From NCBI GenBank assembly GCA_043553855.1, contig CP121336.1:1860001-1924000 (forward strand): 64,000 nucleotides of DNA. The letters are read 5' to 3'. This document shows positions 33,750-41,753 of this stretch, in pieces. Origin of the DNA: JAUIAS01 sp030425395. GTDB taxonomy: Bacteria > Pseudomonadota > Alphaproteobacteria > Rhodobacterales > Rhodobacteraceae. Under the pieces are notes generated by a model. It saw only the letters and a program-made list of their open reading frames with translations, was not told the origin of the DNA and did no database searches. Every line of letters begins with the position of its first letter. Within the stretch, counting starts at the first letter, position 1. Both the position numbers and the translations under genes were made by a program.

Positions 33750-34979
33750 ATGAACGCCACGAGTTTTATGCGTGCCAATGCCCAATGGCTGGGGGCAGGG
33801 TTTCTTCTGACATTGTTGTCAGGGTTTGGTCAGACCTATTTCATTTCGATTTTTGCCGGTGAAATACGGGCAGAGTTCGGGCTCTCGCATGGCGAGTGGG
33901 GCGGGATATATACAGTGGGGACGGGTCTTTCGGCGCTGGTCATGGTCTGGGCCGGGGCGTTGACGGACCATTTCCGCATCCGCGCGCTGGGCGTCATTGT
34001 CCTGATACTGGTGATGGCCGCCTGTTTCTTTATGGCCAGTGTCCCGGCGGCCTGGCTATTGCCGTTCGTGATCTTTGCGCTGCGCTTCTCGGGGCAGGGC
34101 ATGATGAGCCACTTGGCCGTTGTGGCAATGGCGCGGTGGTTTGTTGCCGCGCGCGGTCGCGCGTTGTCTATTGCCGGTCTGGGCTTTTCCGCAGGAGAGG
34201 CATTCCTGCCATTGTTGTTCGTATCGTTGATGGCGATCGTGGATTGGCGGTTGTTGTGGGTTGCATCAGGGTTCGTGGCGATTGCCGGGATACCGATTTT
34301 GCTGTTGCTGCTGAGAAAGGAGAGAACGCCGCAGTCATTTGCCACATCTGATCAGAGTTTGGGCATGGGTAGCAGGCACTGGACGCGCGGTGAAACCATC
34401 AGGCATCCCTTGTTCTGGTGTTTGGTTCCGGCGCTTTTGGGGTTGCCTGCATTTGGCACGGCGTTCTTCTTCCAACAGGTACACTTTGCCGGGGTAAAGG
34501 GGTTGGATCACATCGACCTTGTCGCTCTGTTTCCGATCTATACCGGGCTTTCGATCGTTTCGATGATGGTTGCGGGCTGGCTTCTGGACCGGGTCGGGAC
34601 GGCTCGGATGATGCCATGGATACACCTTCCGATCATTGTGGCCTTTGTTTTGTTTTCTCAAGCCGCCGGTGTGCCGGGGATTGTCCTTGGCATCGCTTTC
34701 TTTGCCACCACGACGGGCGCGCAAGCCACCGTTCCCAATGCGTTCTGGGCCGAGTTTTTTGGCACGCGACACCTAGGCGCGATCAAGGCGCTGGCATCAG
34801 CAATCATGGTTCTCGGATCTGCATTGGGGCCGGGAATTACGGGGGTGCTGATCGACCTGGGAGTTGGCCTTGAAACCCAATATCTGTTCATCGCAGTTTA
34901 TTTCGTGGGATCCAGCGCGCTCCTTGGGCTGGGCATCCGAGCGTTTCGGGCGCGGTTGCCTTTGATGTCATCCCTATGA
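33750..34979 (+). CDS. MFS transporter (OxlT/MCT-like)
   Basis: 409-aa major facilitator from the ATG at 33750; a second ATG at 33768 is equally possible, and the longer frame from 33516 overlaps the divergent gene and is rejected. Twelve helices are evident. The N-terminal half FGQTYFISIFAGEIRAEFGLSHGEWGGIYT resembles carriers for monocarboxylates or organic anions, and LTDHFRIR is the loop 2-3 motif. It precedes the FAH-family gene by 138 nt on the same strand. Substrate not deducible. Confidence 0.87.
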   Translation: MNATSFMRANAQWLGAGFLLTLLSGFGQTYFISIFAGEIRAEFGLSHGEWGGIYTVGTGLSALVMVWAGALTDHFRIRALGVIVLILVMAACFFMASVPAAWLLPFVIFALRFSGQGMMSHLAVVAMARWFVAARGRALSIAGLGFSAGEAFLPLLFVSLMAIVDWRLLWVASGFVAIAGIPILLLLLRKERTPQSFATSDQSLGMGSRHWTRGETIRHPLFWCLVPALLGLPAFGTAFFFQQVHFAGVKGLDHIDLVALFPIYTGLSIVSMMVAGWLLDRVGTARMMPWIHLPIIVAFVLFSQAAGVPGIVLGIAFFATTTGAQATVPNAFWAEFFGTRHLGAIKALASAIMVLGSALGPGITGVLIDLGVGLETQYLFIAVYFVGSSALLGLGIRAFRARLPLMSSL

Positions 34980-35117
34980 CACTTCGTGGCGCAGGGCACC
35001 GGCAAAGGGCAAGCGTGTGTTGCCTGCTGCGCGTTTCACTGTCACGCATGGCGCAGGAATTTTCCGCTGACGTCTTTGGCTGCCGTCATCGGGTCTGACA
35101 AGAAAAGGATATCTTTT

Positions 35118-35816
35118 ATGACAACTGCACTTTTTTCGCTGCCTGAGATTCCGACGATTCCCGTCAACGGTGAAGATGCCGGTTATCCTATTGGCCGCAT
35201 TTTTTGCGTGGGACGCAACTATGCAGCGCATGCGGCCGAAATGGGATTTGAGGTAGATCGCGAAGCGCCGTTCTATTTCACCAAATCCCCGGCAAATGCG
35301 ATCTTGTCGGGGGCAACTGTTCCTTTTCCGCCCGGCACTACGAATTTCCACTATGAGATGGAACTGGTGATCGCGATCGGAGCGCCCGTGTTCCGCGCCG
35401 ACAAAGACGCGGCCAGCGCCGCCATTTATGCCTATGGCTGCGGTTTGGATATGACACGGCGTGATCTTCAGATTGCATCGCGGGAAAAGCAGCGCCCTTG
35501 GGATCTGGGGAAAGATGTCGAGAACTCCGCCGTTTTTGCGCCGTTGACCAAAGCCACCGATTTCGCGGGAGTAAGCGACCAGCGAATTTACCTCGAAGTT
35601 GATGGGGAGGTTCGGCAGGATGCGTTGCTGTCCGAACTGATCTGGAAGCTGGACGAGATTATCTGCCATCTCTCGGGTTTTTATCATTTACGGCCCGGTG
35701 ATGTGATCATGACGGGCACGCCCGCTGGTGTCGGACCGGTTGAGGCAGGCGCAGTGATCACGGGTGGCGTTGATGGATTGGATCCTATCGCATTGACCCT
35801 GACCCAAGCGGAGTAG
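35118..35816 (+). CDS. Fumarylacetoacetate hydrolase family protein
   Basis: 232-aa FAH-fold hydrolase/decarboxylase, the size of the short acylpyruvase/hydratase subgroup. Start at 35118 is preceded by AAAAGGA. Key segments: GRIFCVGRNYAAHAAEMG, the metal-binding Glu pair in HYEMELVIAIG, the YGCGLDMTRRDLQ block and TGTPAGVGPV. Members cleave acylpyruvates (fumarylpyruvate, maleylpyruvate) or decarboxylate oxaloacetate. Placement just before the aromatic catabolic island hints at a role in ring-fission product turnover, but box-pathway chemistry does not need it. Confidence 0.9.
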   Translation: MTTALFSLPEIPTIPVNGEDAGYPIGRIFCVGRNYAAHAAEMGFEVDREAPFYFTKSPANAILSGATVPFPPGTTNFHYEMELVIAIGAPVFRADKDAASAAIYAYGCGLDMTRRDLQIASREKQRPWDLGKDVENSAVFAPLTKATDFAGVSDQRIYLEVDGEVRQDALLSELIWKLDEIICHLSGFYHLRPGDVIMTGTPAGVGPVEAGAVITGGVDGLDPIALTLTQAE

Positions 35817-36132
35817 TCCGATTGGCAAGAATGTGTTGCCAAGATTTGGATCGTGCATTATAACGCACAATGCGCAATATATCGCATTCCTTTGGCTGGT
35901 TATGGGAGCGACGACGGCAAAATAAGTTATGCTGTATAACTAGTTCTTGATCGGCGGTTGCGACTCTGACTAGGATTTCCGAGGTGCTAAGATAACAAAG
36001 GTTCTGGCGTTTCCATGAGACGACGCGCCGGACCAAGACGCACCAAGGATATGAACCCTTGCGAAAAGATGCAGGGCAAACAATCGGCGTCGCGCCGCCC
36101 TGGCGGTAGGGACGTCAACAAGGGAGGATAGA
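35817..36132. promoter_or_regulatory. Upstream region of the TRAP operon with two inverted repeats
   Basis: This 316-nt gap has no ORF of coding character. It holds TTGGCAA-N7-TTGCCAA at 35822-35842, which starts 5 nt after the FAH gene, and AGTTAT-N5-ATAACT at 35925-35941. The second has the symmetry and length of a MarR-type operator and might be bound by the MarR protein encoded downstream. AT-rich sequence around 35865-35890 includes GTGCATTATAACGCAC. The leader ends with GGGAGG before dctP. Confidence 0.5.
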
Positions 36133-37200
36133 ATGACAAAACGTAGAACCCTTTTGGGGCTGATCGGCGGCGCGGCGATGGCCGCGGCAACCACGGGATT
36201 CACCGCAGGCGCGGCCGTGGCAGCAGATGTGACTCTGACGCTGCATCAATTTCTTCCGGCGCAGGCCAATGTTCCAAAGCTGGTTCTGGACGTCTGGGCA
36301 GATCGGGTAGAGGCGGCATCCGACGGGCGGATTGAGATCGAACGCTATCCGTCCATGCAACTGGGCGGCACGCCTCCGGAACTCATGGATCAGGCCGTTG
36401 ACGGTATCGCCGATGTTGTATGGACTGTTGTTGGCTATACGCCCGGACGCTTCCCGACGACGGAAACCTTTGAGCTTCCCTTCATGGTTAGCGATGCGCG
36501 CGCCGCGTCCTACGCCTATTGGAAGATGTTCGAAAAGCACATGGAAAACGGTGAATTTGCCGATCTGAAGATTTTGGGCACCTGGGTGCATGGACCGGGC
36601 ATGTTCCATACAAACAAACCGGTCCGTGTGCCGGGCGATTTGGCGGGTATGAAAATCCGTGGTGGGTCGCGTCTGGTCAACGATCTGCTGACTCGCGTGG
36701 GTGCTGAACCCATCGGCATGCCGGTTCCCGCCGTGTCCGAGGCGCTCTCCAAAGGTGTTCTGGATGGCACCACGATCCCGTGGGAGGTGACCGGCGCGCT
36801 CAAGGTGCAGGAGTTGGTGGAAAATCACACCGAATTCAACGGTCCTGCTCTTTATAACCTGACGTTTGTTCTTGCGATGAACAAGGATCGTTATGAAAGC
36901 CTGCCGGAAGATCTCCAACAGGTGATTGATGACAACTCCGGCTTGGCGTTTTCGATCTTTGCCGGTGGAACGCAGTCGGATGCTGATGGTCCGGCCCGCG
37001 CCGCCGCGGTTGAACGTGGCAACAACATCATCACGGTCAGCGAAGAAGAGGCCAAAGCTTGGGACGCTCTGGTTCACCCGATCTATGAAAGCTGGGTTGC
37101 GGACATGAAGGGCAAGGGTATCGACGGTCAGGCATTGATCGACGAAGCCCGGGCGCTGATGGCTGAGTATAGCTCTGACATGGATACCTACGCGGATTAA
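36133..37200 (+). CDS. dctP: TRAP transporter substrate-binding protein (DctP family)
   Basis: Periplasmic binding protein that delivers a carboxylate to the TRAP permease. 355 aa, with a signal peptide of about 33 residues (two Arg in KRRTLLG, ending AVAA), then the DctP fold starting VTLTLHQFLPAQ. The carboxylate-binding Arg is expected in the GMKIRGGSRLVNDL segment. A GGGAGG site precedes the ATG. Given the CoA ligases and box genes directly downstream, an aromatic acid such as benzoate or a hydroxycinnamate is the likely ligand; this is inference. Confidence 0.93.
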   Translation: MTKRRTLLGLIGGAAMAAATTGFTAGAAVAADVTLTLHQFLPAQANVPKLVLDVWADRVEAASDGRIEIERYPSMQLGGTPPELMDQAVDGIADVVWTVVGYTPGRFPTTETFELPFMVSDARAASYAYWKMFEKHMENGEFADLKILGTWVHGPGMFHTNKPVRVPGDLAGMKIRGGSRLVNDLLTRVGAEPIGMPVPAVSEALSKGVLDGTTIPWEVTGALKVQELVENHTEFNGPALYNLTFVLAMNKDRYESLPEDLQQVIDDNSGLAFSIFAGGTQSDADGPARAAAVERGNNIITVSEEEAKAWDALVHPIYESWVADMKGKGIDGQALIDEARALMAEYSSDMDTYAD

Positions 37201-37208
37201 TCTTCGAT

Positions 37209-37250
37209 GCGGATCGCGGGCAGGCATTTGCGCCCGCGATCCGCTTTTTT
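37209..37250 (+). terminator. Intra-operon hairpin/partial terminator between dctP and dctQ
   Basis: Perfect 13-bp stem (GCGGATCGCGGGC with GCCCGCGATCCGC), 10-nt loop and TTTTTT tail, 9 nt after the dctP stop. It probably lets excess binding protein be made relative to the permease while allowing some read-through. Confidence 0.85.
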
Positions 37251-37272
37251 CTGAAAAAGAGGAACGGATGCG

Positions 37273-37866
37273 ATGAACGGCTTGCACCGGATCGTGCTTG
37301 GAGGTGCGCGCGTGGTTGCCCTGATCGGCGGCGTCGTGCTCTTGGCGTTGATTGTGATGACCTGCATCGACATTCTGGGTAGGACGATAAATTCCGGGCT
37401 GCATTTCCTGATGTCCATGGGCATTGCGACTGCTGCGGCGCAAACGGTTTTGGATACAGGTGTGGGCGCGATCGCGGGCTCATACGAAGTGCTAGAGGCT
37501 GGCATGGCGTTCTGCATCTTTGCCTTTCTGCCATTGTGCCAGGTGACGATGGGCCATGCGTCGGTCGATCTTTTCGCGAACATGATGCCTCGGACGATAA
37601 ACCGCCTTCTGGCATTTTTGACGGCACTCTTGTTTGCCGCCGTGCTGGTTGTGATCGCGATGCAATTGAATGTTGGGATGCAGCGTAAACTGAATTCCAA
37701 CCAAACGTCCTTGCTTTTGGAGTTTCCGATCTGGTGGGCCTATGCGGCCAGCCTTGTCGGTGCCTGCCTTGCGGCCTTGACGGGTGTGCACGTGGCAGTC
37801 GTGCGATTTTACGAACTTTTGACAGGCCGGGAAATCGTCCCCCTGGTCGCAGGAGCGGATCATTGA
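37273..37866 (+). CDS. dctQ: TRAP transporter small permease (DctQ family)
   Basis: Small membrane subunit of the tripartite transporter, 197 aa. Four hydrophobic segments are visible (about 12-32, 68-90, 112-134, 153-175), and the first is followed by the family-like TCIDILGR. AGAGGAAC precedes the start. Its TGA overlaps the TTG start of dctM, so the two permease subunits are translationally coupled. Confidence 0.88.
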   Translation: MNGLHRIVLGGARVVALIGGVVLLALIVMTCIDILGRTINSGLHFLMSMGIATAAAQTVLDTGVGAIAGSYEVLEAGMAFCIFAFLPLCQVTMGHASVDLFANMMPRTINRLLAFLTALLFAAVLVVIAMQLNVGMQRKLNSNQTSLLLEFPIWWAYAASLVGACLAALTGVHVAVVRFYELLTGREIVPLVAGADH

Positions 37867-39176
37867 GCAATCTTGAAATCGGGATTTATTCCTTTCCCGT
37901 CATGCTGTTGATGATTTTTCTGCGCGTGCCCATTGGACTGGCGATGTTTTCTGTGGGCTTTGCCGGGTTCTATCTGGTTATGGGCAGCGCCCGTCTGCCC
38001 ATGGCTCAACTCAAGGATCTGGCGTATTCAACCTTTTCGAATTACTCGCTGTCCATCGTGCCGATGTTCCTGCTCATGGGATATTTTGCGACGTTGGGAG
38101 GGATGAGCCAGGCCTTGTTCAAGGCCGCCGAAAGCTGGCTGGGGCATCGCAAGGGTGGCGTCGCCATGGCTGCGATCGGGGCCTGTGCAGGGTTTGGTGC
38201 AATCTGCGGATCGTCCTTGGCGACAGCCGCCACCATGAGCCGCGTCGCTCTGCCGGAATTGCGTCGTTATGGCTATGATGGCGGGTTTGCCACGGCGACA
38301 CTCGCCGCCGGAGGCACATTGGGTATCCTGATCCCGCCGTCTGTGGTTCTTGTTATTTATGCTATTCTGACGGAACAGAATATCGCCAAACTGTTTCTCG
38401 CGGCATTCATTCCCGGCGTGATCGCCGCCCTGGGCTATATGCTCGCCGTTTCGATTTATGTGCGTCTCAAGCCGGCCTCCGCGGGCGTTCGTGAACGCAT
38501 GCCTTACGCAGAGCGCTTGGTCGCCATGCTGAATGTCTGGCCGGTTCTGGTAGTGTTCGTTGCAGTGGTTGGCGGCATTTATGGCGGGTTCTTTACCCCG
38601 ACCGAAGGTGCCGCCGTTGGTGCGTTGGGCACCGGCATAATCGCATTTTTCAATGGCGGGCTGACGTGGCGGACACTGTTGGACAGCTTTACCGACACGG
38701 CGCGATCATCTGCTATGATCTTTTTCATCGTGCTTGGCGCGGCGTTCTACAACCTCTTTCTGGCGCGGACCCGCGTCCCGCAAGAGCTGTCATCCTGGGT
38801 CATCGAACAGGGGCTTGCACCGCTGGCGGTATTGGCCGTGATCTTGATGATCTATCTATTGTTGGGCTGTTTCATGGACAGCTTGTCGATGATCCTTCTG
38901 ACAATACCGATCTTTTTTCCGGTGATCACCGCGCTGGATTTCGGGATGAGCGAGGAACACGTGGCCATATGGTTCGGCATTCTTGTTTTGATTGTCGTTG
39001 AAGTCGGGTTGATAACGCCGCCTGTGGGGATGAACCTGTTCATCATCAACGCCATGGACCCCAAAACCCGTATGATCGACACATATCGTGCGGTTTTGTT
39101 CTTTGTTGCGTCGGACCTTTTGCGTGTCGTGCTTCTTGTCCTGTTCCCGTCCATCACTTTGTTTTTGCTGTGGTGA
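37863..39176 (+). CDS. dctM: TRAP transporter large permease (DctM family)
   Basis: Ion-coupled transport subunit with about twelve membrane helices. I choose the TTG at 37863 (437 aa, a normal DctM length): it overlaps the dctQ stop as TTGA and is preceded by CAGGAG ten nt upstream. The open frame extends upstream to an ATG inside dctQ, giving Arg/Cys-rich sequence unlike a membrane protein. Family blocks include FLRVPIGLAMFSVGFAGF, CGSSLATAATMSRVALPE, GTLGILIPPSVVLVIY and the PPVGMNLFII segment. Confidence 0.94.
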   Translation: MSNLEIGIYSFPVMLLMIFLRVPIGLAMFSVGFAGFYLVMGSARLPMAQLKDLAYSTFSNYSLSIVPMFLLMGYFATLGGMSQALFKAAESWLGHRKGGVAMAAIGACAGFGAICGSSLATAATMSRVALPELRRYGYDGGFATATLAAGGTLGILIPPSVVLVIYAILTEQNIAKLFLAAFIPGVIAALGYMLAVSIYVRLKPASAGVRERMPYAERLVAMLNVWPVLVVFVAVVGGIYGGFFTPTEGAAVGALGTGIIAFFNGGLTWRTLLDSFTDTARSSAMIFFIVLGAAFYNLFLARTRVPQELSSWVIEQGLAPLAVLAVILMIYLLLGCFMDSLSMILLTIPIFFPVITALDFGMSEEHVAIWFGILVLIVVEVGLITPPVGMNLFIINAMDPKTRMIDTYRAVLFFVASDLLRVVLLVLFPSITLFLLW

Positions 39177-39281
39177 CGCGATGGACCAGAACAGCAAAAA
39201 GCGATGCGACGAGCACAGCGCGATCTGCGTCCGGAGAGCGTGTGATCAAAAAGCCGGGCCATTGTCAGGGGCCTGCATGAC

Positions 39282-39776
39282 ATGACGAAACCGACCGAGC
39301 CCGCAAACGCGATACAGGCCTCGCTTGAGGAGGCTGATGCCGCGCTTCGGGTTTTCGTCGGCTACAATATGAAACGCGCGTTTCACACCGTTCAGGGGGA
39401 TGTGACAGCGTCCCTCGCGCCGCTTGGGTTAAGGATGCTGACGTTTTCAGCGTTGTCTGTCATCGTGTCCAATGCCGGATTGCGGCAATCGCACCTTGCG
39501 GATGCATTGGCCATAGAGCGCCCTAATCTCGTATTGCTTGTCGATGAACTTGAGCGCGCGGATCTTATTACGCGAGATCGCGCCAAGGACGACCGAAGGG
39601 CGTATTCCCTGAATCCTACCGAAAAGGGCATCGCCCTGTGTCGGCGGGCCGAACAAACGGTTCTGGACCACGACAGGCGCATGACCCGCGATCTTACACC
39701 TGCGGAACGCAGCGGGCTGATTGCGGCCTTGCAGTCCATTGAAAACGTTCTGAACAGAGAGGACCGTGATGACTGA
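39282..39776 (+). CDS. MarR family transcriptional regulator
   Basis: 164-aa winged-helix regulator. The HTH lies around residues 60-105 (AGLRQSHLADALAIERPNLVLLVDELERADLI), followed by the wing RDRAKDDRRAYSLNPTEKG, the classical MarR DxRxxxxxLTxxG pattern. It overlaps the following ligase gene by 8 nt. MarR-type repressors of hydroxycinnamate genes respond to the CoA thioester product, so this protein may repress the ligase and/or the TRAP operon until feruloyl- or related CoA forms. That role is inference. Confidence 0.93.
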   Translation: MTKPTEPANAIQASLEEADAALRVFVGYNMKRAFHTVQGDVTASLAPLGLRMLTFSALSVIVSNAGLRQSHLADALAIERPNLVLLVDELERADLITRDRAKDDRRAYSLNPTEKGIALCRRAEQTVLDHDRRMTRDLTPAERSGLIAALQSIENVLNREDRDD

Positions 39777-41577
39777 GAGCTCCAAGTATCGCCCCCACAA
39801 AGTCGTGCGCGAAGACCGGGACGATGGATCCATTATCCTGACATCCGGACACGAAATGTCCCGGGTTGTTGATACGTCTTCTGAGTGGCTGCACCACTGG
39901 GCAGAGAACGCACCAGATCGCTGTTTTCTTGCCGAACGCGCGGGGGCGGGGTGGCGCGAGGTCGGGTATGCCGAAACCTTGCAGCAGGTGCGCAGTGTCG
40001 CCGCCTGTCTCCTGGCGCGAGGCATGGGGCCAAGCACGCCAATTTTGATTCTGTCGGGCAACGGGGTGGATCATGGTATTCTGTCGCTTGCTGCGCATTA
40101 TGTTGGCATTCCGACAGTGCCTGTCGCGGAGCAGTATTCGCTGATACCTGGCGCGCAGACGCAACTTGAATATGTGGTTGGCCTGATCGACCCAAAGATG
40201 ATCTTTGCGGTTGATGGCGATACTTTTGGCAAGGCGATGTCCATGCCGCAAATGGCAGGCCGTGAGGCCGTGGTCAGCCGCAACGTTCCCGATGGCGCAA
40301 CATCGTTTGCGGAATTGTTGGCCGGTGACGGTGCTGTGGATGTGGATGCGGCCCGAGCGCAGGTCGGGCCGGATTCGGTGGTTAAGATACTGATGACCTC
40401 TGGGTCCACATCGGCTCCTAAGGGTGTAATGACCACCCATCGCATGATGTGCGCCAACCAAACCATGCTTTCGGATGCGCTGCCATTCCTGCGCACGCAC
40501 CCGCCGCGCATTGTGGATTGGTTGCCATGGAACCATGTGTTTGGCGGTTCTCATAACTTCAACATGATGCTGGCCAATGGCGGCAGTCTTTACGTAGATG
40601 AGGGCAAGCCTGTGCCCGCGCTGATCGGCAAGAGCGTTGAAAACAATCGCTTAGTATCGGCGACCATGGCATTCAATGTGCCTGTGGGGTTTGCCATGAT
40701 GCGCGACGCAATGCGCGAAGATGCGGTCCTGCGCGAATCCTATTTCCGTGATCTGGACATGTTGTTCTATGCGGGCGCATCTCTGCCGCAGGATGTCTGG
40801 CGTGATTTGTCGGACATGGCGATGGAGGTGCGCGGAGATGTGCCTTTGATGAATTCGTCCTGGGGTTTGACGGAAACGGGCCCGGCGTCTCTGATCCAGC
40901 ACGAACCGACCGACCGGTCCGGGATTGTGGGTGTGCCTATGACTGGAAATGTCATCAAGCTGATCCCTGAAAGCGGTGACCGATACGAGGTCCGCGTAAA
41001 AGGTCCGAATATCATGAGCGGGTATTTCAAGAACCCTGAAAAGACAGCGGAGGCTTTTGACGATGAAGGCTTCTTTTGCACGGGCGATGCCATGGCCTTT
41101 GTCGATCCGTCAGACATGAATATGGGGCTGCGCTTTGACGGGCGCATTTCCGAAGACTTCAAACTGATGAGTGGGACATGGGTGCGGGCCGCGACGCTTC
41201 GGCTGGAATTGCTGCGGGAATTCAAGGGGATTGCCGCCGATGTCGTAATAACCGGCGCAGATCGAAACGAGGTCGGCGTGATGATCGTTCCGGTGCCTGA
41301 TATCGTGGAACGCTTTGGTGCAGCGGACGATGACGGTGCTCTCGTGTCGGATGCTCTTTTGCAGGTGATCCGCGATGTGTTGCAGGCACGGAGGGATACG
41401 GGTGTTGGTTCTGCTGCACGCATCATGCGGGCTATTGTGCTGTCCGAACCGCCGTCGATGGCTGAGGGCGAAATTACCGCGAAGGGAAATTTGAACTTTC
41501 GCAAGATCCAGACCCGTCGCGCCGCGCTTCTGGACCGACTTTATTCCAAAGACGACGCGTCCGTTGCGCGGCTCTGA
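39769..41577 (+). CDS. Feruloyl-CoA synthase-like AMP-dependent ligase
   Basis: Activates an aromatic (probably hydroxycinnamic) acid to its CoA thioester via an acyl-adenylate. ATG at 39769 follows AGAGAGGA by 5 nt (602 aa); a GTG one codon earlier is less well placed. ANL-superfamily motifs: ILMTSGSTSAPKGVMTTH, NSSWGLTETGPA, YFKNPEKTAEAFDDEGFFCTGD and a C-terminal Lys in NLNFRKI. The long form and sequence style match the feruloyl-CoA synthase group more than acetate or fatty-acid ligases. No feruloyl-CoA hydratase/lyase or vanillin dehydrogenase is in the window, so the precise substrate is open. Confidence 0.85.
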   Translation: MTESSKYRPHKVVREDRDDGSIILTSGHEMSRVVDTSSEWLHHWAENAPDRCFLAERAGAGWREVGYAETLQQVRSVAACLLARGMGPSTPILILSGNGVDHGILSLAAHYVGIPTVPVAEQYSLIPGAQTQLEYVVGLIDPKMIFAVDGDTFGKAMSMPQMAGREAVVSRNVPDGATSFAELLAGDGAVDVDAARAQVGPDSVVKILMTSGSTSAPKGVMTTHRMMCANQTMLSDALPFLRTHPPRIVDWLPWNHVFGGSHNFNMMLANGGSLYVDEGKPVPALIGKSVENNRLVSATMAFNVPVGFAMMRDAMREDAVLRESYFRDLDMLFYAGASLPQDVWRDLSDMAMEVRGDVPLMNSSWGLTETGPASLIQHEPTDRSGIVGVPMTGNVIKLIPESGDRYEVRVKGPNIMSGYFKNPEKTAEAFDDEGFFCTGDAMAFVDPSDMNMGLRFDGRISEDFKLMSGTWVRAATLRLELLREFKGIAADVVITGADRNEVGVMIVPVPDIVERFGAADDDGALVSDALLQVIRDVLQARRDTGVGSAARIMRAIVLSEPPSMAEGEITAKGNLNFRKIQTRRAALLDRLYSKDDASVARL

Positions 41578-41581
41578 TATC

Positions 41582-41637
41582 TGCACAATATCACCGAATT
41601 GGCATTATCTTGCATAAGTGCGAATTTGATGCATCAT
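41582..41637 (+). promoter_or_regulatory. TGCA-rich putative BoxR operator before the benzoate-CoA ligase gene
   Basis: Three TGCA boxes (41582-41585, 41611-41614, 41630-41633), one TGCG (41619-41622) and the palindrome TGATGCATCA (41627-41636) lie in the 176-nt gap between the two ligase genes. TGCA elements are the recognition core reported for BzdR/BoxR-type regulators. The arrangement differs from the exact TGCA-N6-TGCA found before boxC. Confidence 0.45.
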
Positions 41638-41753
41638 GGAGGCGAAGTTTCCGGTTTCTGAACCCGGTGGAGGAGAGACGCAGGTTCAAGAGATCACTGG
41701 AACGACCACGGTGCTAAAGGCCGCTCGGAGAGGGCGGTAGGGGAGGAAAAACC

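Noticed and set aside
41600..41614. TGGCATTATCTTGCA upstream of the benzoate-CoA ligase as a sigma-54 promoter
   Set aside because: The GG and GC doublets are separated by 9 nt rather than the strict 10, and no enhancer-binding activator is encoded nearby.
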